Shown here one piece after another: positions 54,760 through 63,310 of a DNA stretch of 64,000 nucleotides. Origin of the DNA: Xanthomonas sp. NCPPB 1128 (GTDB taxonomy: Bacteria > Pseudomonadota > Gammaproteobacteria > Xanthomonadales > Xanthomonadaceae); the NCBI RefSeq assembly GCF_001043115.1, contig NZ_LFME01000019.1:30429-94428 (forward strand), written 5' to 3'. Every line of letters starts with the position of its first letter. Position 1 is the first letter of the stretch. A model generated the notes under the pieces. That model saw only the letters and a list, made by a program, of their open reading frames with translations. It was not told where the DNA came from and did no database searches. Made by a program: the position numbers and the translations under genes.

Positions 54760-55740
54760 CTAACCGATAGCGAAAATCTCCGCAAAGCGATTCGGCATAT
54801 CACCCAGCATCATCTCCAGGTAAGCATGGGGCTTGATCGCATCGAGCCACTGGAAGTAGCTCGCCTCCGACACATGCCGGCGAGCGGCCGTCAGCACGGC
54901 CTGGCAGCGCTCCTGGGGCAGCAAGGGCAACGGTGATGGCGCGGGGTCGTAAATTCCGGAAAAATCGCCTTTCAGCATGAGCGCGCCATGCCACACGACG
55001 TCCGCCGACGTCTCGCCAGCGAGATCGGGCAGTTCCAGCACATCCCCAGCAAGCAGGGGATAGGTCGCCAACAGCCAGCGATACAGCTGCGTGGTCCATA
55101 GCGGGCATCGAATTGCGAACACCGAATCGAGCCAAGCGGCGAGTTCTTCATCGGCAACATACTTTGCGCAAAAGAACATGCCCGCCGAAAAGTCGCCGCA
55201 CGCCACGCTCCAGGCGAAGGCTCTTTCTCCTGTGTACGGATCCTCCGGCACCTGGATCGCCAGGCGCTCTCCGACCCAGCGAGATGGATCCATCAGGCAG
55301 CGCCCCAGGGTCTGCCTCGCATCGTCGGCGAACCCCGCATAGGGCTCGTCGACGCTGCGCGGGTTGACGGCAATGAACGCTGTGACGAGATGCTGGTACA
55401 GGCTGTCGAACGACTGCTCCGAATGGCGCGAAACCAGGTGGGCCAACAGATAGCGATACCAGTGCGTCCATTCGTCCATCGGGCCGAAGCAAGCGTTCCC
55501 GGATGCGATTTCCTCAAGGGGCGTTCGCAATTCTTCGAGCGAGAACCCGGCAAGATCGCCGAGCAGGAAATCGAACATGTGCCGTTTCTCGCCCATGAAC
55601 CACGCTTCGCCCATCGGCTTTGCCGGACGACGCAGGTGACGGCGCATGCGTTGGACGCAATCCGCATTCGGCCCATCGCCAGGGCGCCAGACGAACGGGC
55701 GCGTCATCTTTGGTTCCGGAAACAGCCGTGATGAGGACAT
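54760..55740 (-). CDS. Hypothetical protein
   Basis: Protein of up to 326 residues, no family recognised. It is rich in aromatic residues and looks soluble; visible segments include EWTHWYRYLLAHLVSRHSE, DPYTGERAFAWSVACGDF and LWTTQLYRWLLATYPLL. Codon use is less GC-biased than the flanking genes, suggesting later acquisition. ATG 55740 or 55707 may be the start; the latter has a GGAA ribosome-like site. Its 3' end lies next to the narK enhancer region, so the nitrate operon is downstream on the same strand. Confidence 0.7.
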   Translation of the reverse strand: MSSSRLFPEPKMTRPFVWRPGDGPNADCVQRMRRHLRRPAKPMGEAWFMGEKRHMFDFLLGDLAGFSLEELRTPLEEIASGNACFGPMDEWTHWYRYLLAHLVSRHSEQSFDSLYQHLVTAFIAVNPRSVDEPYAGFADDARQTLGRCLMDPSRWVGERLAIQVPEDPYTGERAFAWSVACGDFSAGMFFCAKYVADEELAAWLDSVFAIRCPLWTTQLYRWLLATYPLLAGDVLELPDLAGETSADVVWHGALMLKGDFSGIYDPAPSPLPLLPQERCQAVLTAARRHVSEASYFQWLDAIKPHAYLEMMLGDMPNRFAEIFAIG

Positions 55741-55929
55741 CCACCGATTCTAGCCGGCGTGCGGTGAGCGACGCAGTTTCCCGAAGCGCACGCCACGGAC
55801 ATCGTTTGCTGCCCACACCGACGCATCGGGTCACCGACGTGCACTGCAACCGGCTGCGCCGCGCATCGACAGCAAACACAGCCAGCGATGCACTTCACCG
55901 TTGCTGGCTAGCGTGGCAATCGTACGTCC

Positions 55930-57909
55930 TTACCGCACTCCTCCATCCACATACGGCCGCGCCTGCAACATCACCACCTCATCCCCGACCACGGCCCACT
56001 CGATGTCCTGGTCCGCGCCACCCAGGGCCTGCTTGGTCATCGCGGCGACCTTGGCCAGCCGCGCGATGAGGGCGTCGGTCAGCACCTGGCGGGTGCCGGT
56101 GATGGGGACCTCGCGGACGCCGCCGGCGGCGTTGGCGATGAGTTGGGTGTCCTCGGCCGAGCGGCTCAACACCTGCACCGCCTTGGACCAGCTCGAGTAC
56201 ATCACCTGTTCGGCCTGGCGCTTGCCCTCGACCACGCGAATGCCCAAGCCGCGCTTGGCCGAGATGTAGGTGACGTGGCGGCGCGCGGCATCGAAGGGGT
56301 CGCGGGTGATCATCACCCCGGAGCTGTCGGACGGCGCGGCCGCCTGCACCAGCACCGCCATGGCCACCGCGTCCTGCGGCAGGCCCGCGGCAGTGCGGGC
56401 TTCGTAGGCCTCGAAGTTGTACACCGAGGCCCACACCGTCTGCACGGCCTTGGCCAGGGCATCGGCGCGGGTGACGTTGGGCACGGTGGTGTACAGGCCG
56501 GCGCCGCTGAACCCGGGCAGATCCTCGGAGTTGGACGAACTGCGCACGAACACGCCTGCGCCGCGCAGTTGGTCGCGCCACTGCGCCTCCAGCGCACGCA
56601 CGAAGGCGGGGTCGGGTGCGGCCTCGGCGATCTCGGCACGTAGCGCCGCCAGCGCGGTGCGGCGCACGTCCGCGTCGGTGGTGAAGCCCGGACGCGCCTG
56701 CAGCGCGCGCAGGCGTTGGGCGATCTGCAGGCGCTGCATCGTCGCCGCGTAGAACGCGAACGGGATGCAGAAGCCATCCGGCACGCGTGCGGCCGGCGGC
56801 AGCACTGCCTTCAGCGTGCCGAGATTGGCGGCCTTGGTCCCGCAGGCGCGGCTGTCGCGCGCGCGCAGCGACGCCAATGGCTGGAGCGCGGCCACGCGCA
56901 GGTCAGGACGGGGCAGCGCGCGCGCCGCCGAGCGCGGGTTGGCAGTGGAAGCAGCCGCCGGCGGCCCCGCCAGCGGCGTCACCCGGTAGTCGTTGTGGGT
57001 GACGTCCAACTGCACCCAGCGGCCGTCGTACTGGCGCAGCGCCGCCTGCGCATCGCGCACGTACACATTGGGAATGCCCCAGCCCTTGGCCAGCAGATTG
57101 ACGTGCGACAGCAAGGTGGAGGGACGTTGCGTGACCAGGCCGGCGACCGGCGCCAACGCGATCGGCACCTCGTCCAGCACCGCGATGTCGCGCGGCGACA
57201 GCGTACGGAACTGCGCCTCCGAGCGCACGATGCGCAGCCGCCCCTCGGCATGGCCGGTATTCAACGGCAGGAAGCGCTGCTCGCGCAGCAGCTCCTCCTG
57301 GGTGACGAACGTCAGCCCGGCGCTGCGGGCCAGTTGCTCGTGCAGCGTGGAATTGGTCTTGAACCGCAGCGTGTCGAAGAACGACGCGCGCAAGGCGGCA
57401 TCGGTCTGCTGCAGCAGCGCGGCGGTGAGGAGGTCGCCCTCCCAGAACTCGTAGGTATAACCCGGCAGATCCTGCTGCCAACTCAGGGTGCCGAACAGGA
57501 ACCGCCGCTGCGGGTCGCGGTACTGCGCCTTCAGTGCCGCCTTGCCCATGCGCGGTGCCAGGCGCTGACGTACGAACTGTTCGTGCAGCGCGAACCGCGG
57601 GGTGTTGAGATAGTAGACGCGCCCGCCCTGCCGCCGATCGATCACGAACAGCAGATGCGGCAGTTCCAGCGCGGTGCCAGCGTCGTAGACCCGGGCGAGC
57701 TGCAGGAACTGCGCGCGGCTGTCGAGGCGCGGCAGGGAGTCCGGTCCCGTCGCCGGCTGCGCGGCGGCATCGCTACCCGGGCGTTGCTCGTAGGCCGATG
57801 GCTTGCGCGCGGTTTGCGCCATCGCAGGCGCCACGTGCCACAGCAGCGCGAAAAGGAAACACCACACCGACAAGCGTGGCCATGCAAGCGGCGGACGGGC
57901 TCGATCCAT
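55930..57909 (-). CDS. Exported dikinase-like protein (phosphohistidine domain plus PPDK-type ATP-grasp)
   Basis: Protein of 659 residues with a clear signal peptide (to about AMA-Q, residue 30). After an unassigned region comes a mobile phosphohistidine-like domain (PSTLLSHVNLLAKGWGIPNV, His269) and then a complete PEP synthase/PPDK-type ATP-binding domain: TKAANLG (Lys359), VPDGFCIPF, VRSSSNSEDLPGFSGAG (Arg456), VQAAAPSDSSGVMITRDP and a terminal LQARP. No PEP/pyruvate barrel is present. His domain before ATP domain is the order found in glucan water dikinases, not in PEP synthase. TATGAT at 57945-57940 may be its -10 element. Confidence 0.78.
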   Translation of the reverse strand: MDRARPPLAWPRLSVWCFLFALLWHVAPAMAQTARKPSAYEQRPGSDAAAQPATGPDSLPRLDSRAQFLQLARVYDAGTALELPHLLFVIDRRQGGRVYYLNTPRFALHEQFVRQRLAPRMGKAALKAQYRDPQRRFLFGTLSWQQDLPGYTYEFWEGDLLTAALLQQTDAALRASFFDTLRFKTNSTLHEQLARSAGLTFVTQEELLREQRFLPLNTGHAEGRLRIVRSEAQFRTLSPRDIAVLDEVPIALAPVAGLVTQRPSTLLSHVNLLAKGWGIPNVYVRDAQAALRQYDGRWVQLDVTHNDYRVTPLAGPPAAASTANPRSAARALPRPDLRVAALQPLASLRARDSRACGTKAANLGTLKAVLPPAARVPDGFCIPFAFYAATMQRLQIAQRLRALQARPGFTTDADVRRTALAALRAEIAEAAPDPAFVRALEAQWRDQLRGAGVFVRSSSNSEDLPGFSGAGLYTTVPNVTRADALAKAVQTVWASVYNFEAYEARTAAGLPQDAVAMAVLVQAAAPSDSSGVMITRDPFDAARRHVTYISAKRGLGIRVVEGKRQAEQVMYSSWSKAVQVLSRSAEDTQLIANAAGGVREVPITGTRQVLTDALIARLAKVAAMTKQALGGADQDIEWAVVGDEVVMLQARPYVDGGVR

Positions 57910-57998
57910 GATGCCGGTTCGGGAGGGCGACGAGCGCGGATCATACGCCAGCCCCGGGCGTTGACGGCACCGCAAGCGTTGGCGTGGCCTAGCCCGCA

Positions 57999-58271
57999 AC
58001 GCTCCCAGGGGGTGGGCATCGCCCAAAGGTGGCGTATCGGTGCATTCTGGTCCAGCGGTGCATCGACCAGTGCATTGAGATCCTGCCACTGTTGCGAACG
58101 CGAGACACGCTGGATTCGATCGGAAAGGACGTCCCGTGCCTTCTCGCTCGCCGCCTCCAGCAGGAACTCGGCTCGCTTCCTAACACGGTGCTTTGCCGCA
58201 TGGTCGATCAACGACAGAGTGGATGCGGACAGACGAAGACGGATGATCTTGCCGGAACCACGGCGCATCAT
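57999..58271 (-). pseudogene. Orphan DUF1778 (TacA-type) antitoxin with disrupted C-terminus
   Basis: The first 91 codons match DUF1778 antitoxins: IIRLRLSASTLSLIDHAA (ribbon-helix-helix), FLLEAASEKARDVLSDR, and the toxin-binding tail ALVDAPLDQNAPIRHLWAMPTPWE. A GGAG ribosome site precedes the start at 58271. After PWER the frame does not stop but runs to 57642 inside the dikinase gene, whereas a stop in another frame lies just past this point, suggesting a small indel. No GNAT toxin gene follows, so it is an orphan remnant or a free antitoxin. Confidence 0.72.
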
Positions 58272-58363
58272 GCATCTCCTGCACTGTCCTTCGAAGATGG
58301 AGGATTTTCACGCGACGACGAGTACAGACTGAGCGAAGAGCACCACCGATGCCATCCCGCCAC

Positions 58364-59467
58364 TTACCCTGTCTGCTCGCCCAGAATGCCACCCCCACGC
58401 GCATCCCCATCCGGCACCGCCACCCCCACCTGCGCCGCCGCGGCACGATAGGTGTCCAACCGGTGCACTCGCGCCACCACGGCCGCATCGTGCGCTGCAT
58501 CCTCCTCCACGCCCGCCGCACTCGCCGACAACCACCCCCAGCGCCGGAACTGCTGCAGGAACCAACGCCCGTCCGATAGCCACGGGAGGTTCGCCAGCCC
58601 TTCGGCATGGAAGCGAAGACCGCGCGGGTCGGCACCATGATCGGCGGCGCCGCCCGGCAGCAGGCAGGCGGCGATGCGGTCTGCAGGCAACCCGATCACC
58701 TCCGGGTCGGCCAGCCACGCCACGGCCTCGCGACGATGCGCGGCATCGTCGAGCCAGCGGCAGGCGTCGAGCAAGGTCGCGGTGAGGGCGGTGGCCAATT
58801 CGGGTTGCAAGGCAGCCCAGGCGCGGCGACACGCCAGCACCTTTTCCGGATGGCCAGGCCATAGCTCGCCGCTGCGCAGGACGCGGCGGCCGACGCCGTC
58901 GGCCTCGGCCTGGGCGGCCCAGGGTTCGCCGGCGCAGTAGCCATCGAGTTCGCCGCGCGCCAACGCGTCGGGCATCTGTGACGGTGGCAGGGTCACCGCG
59001 CGGATGTCGCGCAACGGATCCACGCCCTGCCCGGCCAGCCACGCGTACAGCCACATGGCGTGGGTGCCGGTGGGAAAGGTCTGCGCAAACGTCGCGGGGC
59101 GGCCGAGCGCGGCCAGCACGTCGCGCAGCGGCGTGCCCTGCGCCAGCGCCGCGGCCAGGGCTGGCGCCAGCACGATGCCCTGGCCGTTCTGGTTGAGGGT
59201 GAGCAAGATCGCCAGGTCGGCCTGCGGGCCGCCGATGCCGCATTCCACGCCGTAGACCAGGCCGGCCAGAGCATGCGCGGCATCCAGTTCGCCGGACAGC
59301 AGCTTGTCGCGCACCGCCGCCCACGACGCCTGCCGTTGCAGTTCCAGGCGCAGGCCGTGGCGCCGGTCCAGGCCAAGGCGCACGGCGGCGATCAGCGGCG
59401 CGCAGTCGATCAGCGGCAGATAGCCAACGCGCAAGGTGGGCGGGGCGGCGTGTGGCGTTGCGTTCAT
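58364..59467 (-). CDS. nasS: NasS-type nitrate sensor (NrtA/CmpA-like binding protein)
   Basis: Protein of 367 residues of the NrtA/CmpA/NasS solute-binding family: LRVGYLPLIDCAPLIAAVRLGL, LLSGELDAAHALAGLVYGVECGIGG, NQNGQGIVL, ELDGYCAGEPWAAQAEADG and GHPEKVLACRRAW. There is no signal peptide, so it should remain in the cytoplasm like NasS, which holds NasT inactive until nitrate or nitrite binds. It follows nasT by 7 bp and is probably co-transcribed with it. Confidence 0.88.
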   Translation of the reverse strand: MNATPHAAPPTLRVGYLPLIDCAPLIAAVRLGLDRRHGLRLELQRQASWAAVRDKLLSGELDAAHALAGLVYGVECGIGGPQADLAILLTLNQNGQGIVLAPALAAALAQGTPLRDVLAALGRPATFAQTFPTGTHAMWLYAWLAGQGVDPLRDIRAVTLPPSQMPDALARGELDGYCAGEPWAAQAEADGVGRRVLRSGELWPGHPEKVLACRRAWAALQPELATALTATLLDACRWLDDAAHRREAVAWLADPEVIGLPADRIAACLLPGGAADHGADPRGLRFHAEGLANLPWLSDGRWFLQQFRRWGWLSASAAGVEEDAAHDAAVVARVHRLDTYRAAAAQVGVAVPDGDARGGGILGEQTG

Positions 59468-59474
59468 CGGTCCC

Positions 59475-60050
59475 TCATCCCAGCAGCTCCGCCAGCGCCA
59501 GGATGCGCTCGGCGACCTCGGCCAGCTTCAAGCCCTGTTTCATCGCCTGCTGCCGCAGCGCGGCGTAGGCCTCGTTCTCGCTCATGCCGCGCTTGTCCAT
59601 CAGCAGGCGCTTGGCGCGGTCGATGCACTCGCGCTCGCGCAACTTGCGCTGCACCTCGTCCAGTTGCCGGCGCATGCCCGCTTCCTGTTCGAAGCGCGCC
59701 AGCGCCACCTGCACGATCGGCGCCAGCCGCGCGGGCGCCAGGCCGTCGACCACGTAGGTGGTGACGCCGGCGCCGACCGCGGCGCGGATCAGTTGGTCGT
59801 CGCCATCGGCGGAGAACATCACCACCGGACGCGGCGCCTGGCGGTGGATCAGCGCCAGTTGCTCCAGGGTGTCGCGCGAGGGCGAGTCGACGTCGAGGAT
59901 GACCACGTCCGGTTGCTGGGTGGACACCGCCTTGAGCAGTGCCGGCGCCGCGGCGACCTCGTCCAGCACCGCGTAGCCGGCATCGAGCAGCGCCTGGCGC
60001 AATTGCCCGATCGGCTTTTCGGTATCGTTGACCAGCAGGACGCGCAGCAT
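59475..60050 (-). CDS. nasT: ANTAR-domain antiterminator NasT
   Basis: Protein of 191 residues: a receiver-like N-terminal domain (LLVNDTEKPIGQLRQALL, Asp53 in ILDVDSP), a coiled-coil linker and a C-terminal ANTAR domain (IDRAKRLLMDKRGMSENEAYAALRQQAM). It is predicted to bind paired hexaloop hairpins in nitrate-gene leaders and block termination when released by NasS. A matching target is present 5.5 kb away before narK. The ATG at 60050 is used. It is divergent from the cysG-like gene. Confidence 0.92.
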   Translation of the reverse strand: MLRVLLVNDTEKPIGQLRQALLDAGYAVLDEVAAAPALLKAVSTQQPDVVILDVDSPSRDTLEQLALIHRQAPRPVVMFSADGDDQLIRAAVGAGVTTYVVDGLAPARLAPIVQVALARFEQEAGMRRQLDEVQRKLRERECIDRAKRLLMDKRGMSENEAYAALRQQAMKQGLKLAEVAERILALAELLG

Positions 60051-60135
60051 TCGGGCGTGGCGAACCAGGGGTTGGCTTCACCGCATGGTGCCATGCAACA
60101 TGGACGTCCGCACCTCGCCCCAGCAAGGAGTTCGC

Positions 60136-61119
60136 ATGCCGCTGTATCCCCTGTTCGCCGATCTGGCTGGACGCCGCGTGCTGGTGGTGGGTGGCGGCGA
60201 GGTGGCGATGCGCAAGATCGAGGCACTGCTGCACGCCAGTGCCGACCTGTTGGTGTACGCGCACGCGCTCAACCCCACGGTGGCGCAATGGCTGGCGCAG
60301 GGCCGGCTGCAGCGCGCCGACGGCGCCTTCGACCCGCAGTGGCTGGACGACGCCTGGCTGGTGGTGGCGGCCACCGACGACGAGGCGTTCAATCGGCAAC
60401 TGGCCGAACAGGCCGGGGCGCGGCGCAAGTGGGTCAACGTGGTCGACGACGCCGCCCTGTCCACGTTCCAGGTGCCGGCGATCATCGACCGCGATCCGCT
60501 GTTGATCGCGATCTCCTCCAGCGGTGCGGCACCGATGCTGGCGCGGCGTCTCCGCGAGCGCTGGGAAACCGAACTGGACCACTCCTATGCCGAACTGGCG
60601 CAGCTGTTCGCGCGCCACCGCGCCGCGATCCGCGCGCGCCTGCCGGACCTGCCGCAGCGCCGTCGCTGGTTCGAGCAGGTGCTGGAGGGGCCGGTGCAGA
60701 CACTGCTGCAGAGCGGCCAGCGCGAGGCTGCCGAACAAGCCTTCACCGACAGCCTGCAGCACAGCGACGACGTACCGCGGCAAGGCAGCGTATGGCTGGT
60801 CGGCACCGGCAGCGGCGACCCCGGCGCGCTGACGCTGAAGGCGCTGCGCGCGCTCAACCAGGCCGACCTGCTGCTGTGCGGCGCCGCGGTGAGCGCCGCG
60901 GTGCTGAGCCTGGCGCGGCGCGATGCCAGCCGTCGACCACTGCCGGACGATCCGGCCGCGCACCTGGCGCTGCTGGTCGAACAGGCGCAGGCCGGGCAGC
61001 GCGTGGTCAGCCTGCTGCCGGGCGATGCGTTCCGGCAGCCACCGCACGCGGCACTGGCGGCGCAATTGGCCGCGGCCGGCACCGCCTGCGAGGTGGTGCC
61101 CGGGGTAACGCCGGGCTGA
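60136..61119 (+). CDS. cysG: Siroheme synthase CysG-like protein with degenerate, truncated methyltransferase part
   Basis: Protein of 327 residues. The N-terminal precorrin-2 dehydrogenase/ferrochelatase part looks intact: VLVVGGGEVAMRKIEALL, WVNVVDD, TFQVPAIIDRDPLLIAISSSGAAPMLAR and a dimerisation region. The C-terminal SUMT part begins (GTGSGDPGALTLKALRAL) but lacks the usual KGGDPFIFGRGGEE (here LLPGDAFRQPPHAAL) and stops at VPGVTPG, about 140 residues short. It probably does only the oxidation and iron-insertion steps, with methylation supplied by the separate cobA. A ribosome site (AAGGAG) precedes ATG 60136. Confidence 0.88.
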   Translation: MPLYPLFADLAGRRVLVVGGGEVAMRKIEALLHASADLLVYAHALNPTVAQWLAQGRLQRADGAFDPQWLDDAWLVVAATDDEAFNRQLAEQAGARRKWVNVVDDAALSTFQVPAIIDRDPLLIAISSSGAAPMLARRLRERWETELDHSYAELAQLFARHRAAIRARLPDLPQRRRWFEQVLEGPVQTLLQSGQREAAEQAFTDSLQHSDDVPRQGSVWLVGTGSGDPGALTLKALRALNQADLLLCGAAVSAAVLSLARRDASRRPLPDDPAAHLALLVEQAQAGQRVVSLLPGDAFRQPPHAALAAQLAAAGTACEVVPGVTPG

Positions 61120-61122
61120 GGG

Positions 61123-62382
61123 CTACGCCGGCAACGGCGGCACCGGTTCGTCGGCCTTGCGGCCCTGCTTCGCCGTCACCAGGTGCTTGCGCATCCCCAC
61201 CCACAACGCCAGCGACAGCAGCGAGATGCCGCCCAGCAGCAGGAACGCGGCGCGATAGCCGAACGCCTGTGCGATCCAGCCGCCCAGCGCTGGACTCAGC
61301 GCCGCGCCGACGCCCTGCATCGTCATCACCGCGCCCTGCCCCACGTTGACCCGCCCGGTGCCCTGCAGCAGGTGCGCCACCAGCGCCGGCACCACCACGC
61401 TCTGCAGGCCGGCGCCGACGCCGTCGAGGATCTGCACCGGGAACACGCCCCAGGTGTGGATGAAGCTGGCGGCGATCAGACCGCGCAGCGGCAGCGCCAG
61501 GAAGGTCAGCAGCAGCACCCACCAGTGCCCGCGCACACGGATCAGGCGCATCGCCAGCAGTGAGACCAGCACCATGGTGGCCTGGGCGACGATGATGGTG
61601 GTGGCGGTCAGCGCGTTCGGATCGCCCTGGTGCGCGGCCACCACGGCCATGCCGTACAGCGGCAGCATCGCCGCATTGCCCAGGTGGAACAGCGCCAGCG
61701 CCGCGGCCAGCACCAGCAAGGGCTTGCAGGTCAGCAGCACCGACCAGCCGCTGACGTGCTCGCCGTTCTCGTCCCCTGCCTCGGCCATGCCGCGTGCGGC
61801 ACGGTGGTCGATCGCGTCGCGCGGGATCATCAGTACCGAGGCGATCGCCAGCACGCCGAAGCAGCCGGTCAGCACGAACACCGCGCCGAAGCCGAATTTC
61901 CAGCCGAGCACGCCGGCCAGCGCCGCGGCCACCACGTTGCCGGCGTGGCTGCCGACCTGGTTGCGCGCGATCTGGTGATCGAAACCGGCCTGGCGCACCA
62001 GGCCCAGGGTGATGCCGGACAGCGCCGGCCCCAACGCGGCGGCGGCGAGCGCGGTCATCACCTGTGCGGCGATGACGCCCGGCAGCGTCGGCGACCACCA
62101 CAGCAACGCCGAGGCCAGCAGGATCATGCTGCAGCCGACCACCACGATGCTGCGCTTGCGCTTGGTCGCGTCGACCAGCGCGCCGCCCGGCGTGGTGGCG
62201 AGCATGCCGACGATGCCGCCGGCGGTCATCACCGAGCCGATCGCGCCCAGCGACCAGCCCTTGGATTGCAGGAACACGCTCAGGAACGGGCCGAGCCCGT
62301 CCTGTACGTCGGCCATAGTGAAGTTGAGCGCTTCCAGCGCGCGCGTGCCGCGCGGGCGCTGGCGCTTCTCGGCGCCGCTCAT
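61123..62382 (-). CDS. MFS transporter
   Basis: Integral membrane protein of 419 residues with about 12 helices and the MFS loop GGALVDATKRKRSIVVVG between helices 2 and 3. ALEALNFTMADVQDGLGPFLSVFLQ at the N-terminus and GVFPVQILDGVGAGLQSVVVPALVAHLLQGTGR in the second half are typical of an uncharacterised MFS subgroup in proteobacteria. The substrate is unknown. It converges with the cysG-like gene, leaving 3 bp between stops. Confidence 0.87.
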   Translation of the reverse strand: MSGAEKRQRPRGTRALEALNFTMADVQDGLGPFLSVFLQSKGWSLGAIGSVMTAGGIVGMLATTPGGALVDATKRKRSIVVVGCSMILLASALLWWSPTLPGVIAAQVMTALAAAALGPALSGITLGLVRQAGFDHQIARNQVGSHAGNVVAAALAGVLGWKFGFGAVFVLTGCFGVLAIASVLMIPRDAIDHRAARGMAEAGDENGEHVSGWSVLLTCKPLLVLAAALALFHLGNAAMLPLYGMAVVAAHQGDPNALTATTIIVAQATMVLVSLLAMRLIRVRGHWWVLLLTFLALPLRGLIAASFIHTWGVFPVQILDGVGAGLQSVVVPALVAHLLQGTGRVNVGQGAVMTMQGVGAALSPALGGWIAQAFGYRAAFLLLGGISLLSLALWVGMRKHLVTAKQGRKADEPVPPLPA

Positions 62383-62534
62383 GCGCGCACCGCCGAGAGC
62401 GAAGGAAGCAAGGCAGCAGGCAGGAAAGCGTGGTGCAGCGCAGGCGGGACGGGCGGCATGACGGAGTCCTGGATGAGCGAAGGCGACACAGGCGCGGCGG
62501 TGGCCAGGGGCACACCGCCGCGACGGCTTGGTAC

Positions 62535-63212
62535 TTAGTGGGGCTTCGGCTTGGGCTTGGGTTTCGGCTTCGGCCCATCCTTCGGCGCAGCATCATGCGC
62601 ATGCCCGTGCAACGGCTTGTGATGAGGCTTGGGCGGCTTCGGTTTCAGCGGCTGCAGCGTCGCGTCGCTGGCGCCCAGCGCCTGCGCATGCAGCACCTGG
62701 CCATGCGCGGACTCCAGCAACGCGCCCTGCGCCGCCAGCGGCTTGCCGGCGGCCAGCCAGCGGGCCGATTCCGGCACCGCGTGCGGCGGGAAGCGCACGA
62801 TCAGCCCATCCTCCAGCAGCGCGCCGTGCACCTGCCCGTGCGGGCCGTGCAGCAGCCGCGCGATGGTGCCGGCGTGGCGTACCGCGTCCTGCGCGGGCTT
62901 GGACTTGGCCGGCGGCTTGGGCTTGGGTTTGTGCGGACCGGCATGCGGACCTTCATCGACGATGCGCTCGGCCCCGTCCGGGTCCACCGCCAGCGCCACC
63001 AGCACATCGGCGCCGCGCGGCTTGAGCCCGCGCACGCCGAGGCCGGCGCCCGGATGCAGCGCCTTCAGCAGTTGCGCCGACAGGTGCGGCGGGGTGTGCA
63101 CTTCGGTGCCATCGTCGAACAGCAGGCCGTCGACGTCGGCCTTGGGATTGAGCAGGAAGCGCGCGAGCGTGCCACGGGTTTCCGGCAGGGAATCGGGATC
63201 GACCCAATGCAT
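62535..63212 (-). CDS. Unknown protein with two copies of a ~65-residue module
   Basis: Protein of 225 residues. Module 1 (residues 14-76) has GTLARFLLNPKADVDGLLFDDGT and PPHLSAQL; module 2 (114-179) has GTIARLLHGPHGQVHGALLEDG and FPPHA. A Lys-Pro/His linker separates them and the protein ends in a Lys-Pro ladder. No signal peptide is seen. The alternating short beta strands suggest a small barrel (OB-like), but no family was recognised. The adjacent upstream gene carries two more copies. Confidence 0.75.
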   Translation of the reverse strand: MHWVDPDSLPETRGTLARFLLNPKADVDGLLFDDGTEVHTPPHLSAQLLKALHPGAGLGVRGLKPRGADVLVALAVDPDGAERIVDEGPHAGPHKPKPKPPAKSKPAQDAVRHAGTIARLLHGPHGQVHGALLEDGLIVRFPPHAVPESARWLAAGKPLAAQGALLESAHGQVLHAQALGASDATLQPLKPKPPKPHHKPLHGHAHDAAPKDGPKPKPKPKPKPH

Positions 63213-63310
63213 TGCATTCTCCAGACGAACAAGGGGATGCCGGCGGGGGCCGGCAGCGCCCGCCGCGAACGGCGGGCGCAGGGGTCAGGCGCGATGCGGC
63301 AGCGCCTGGA

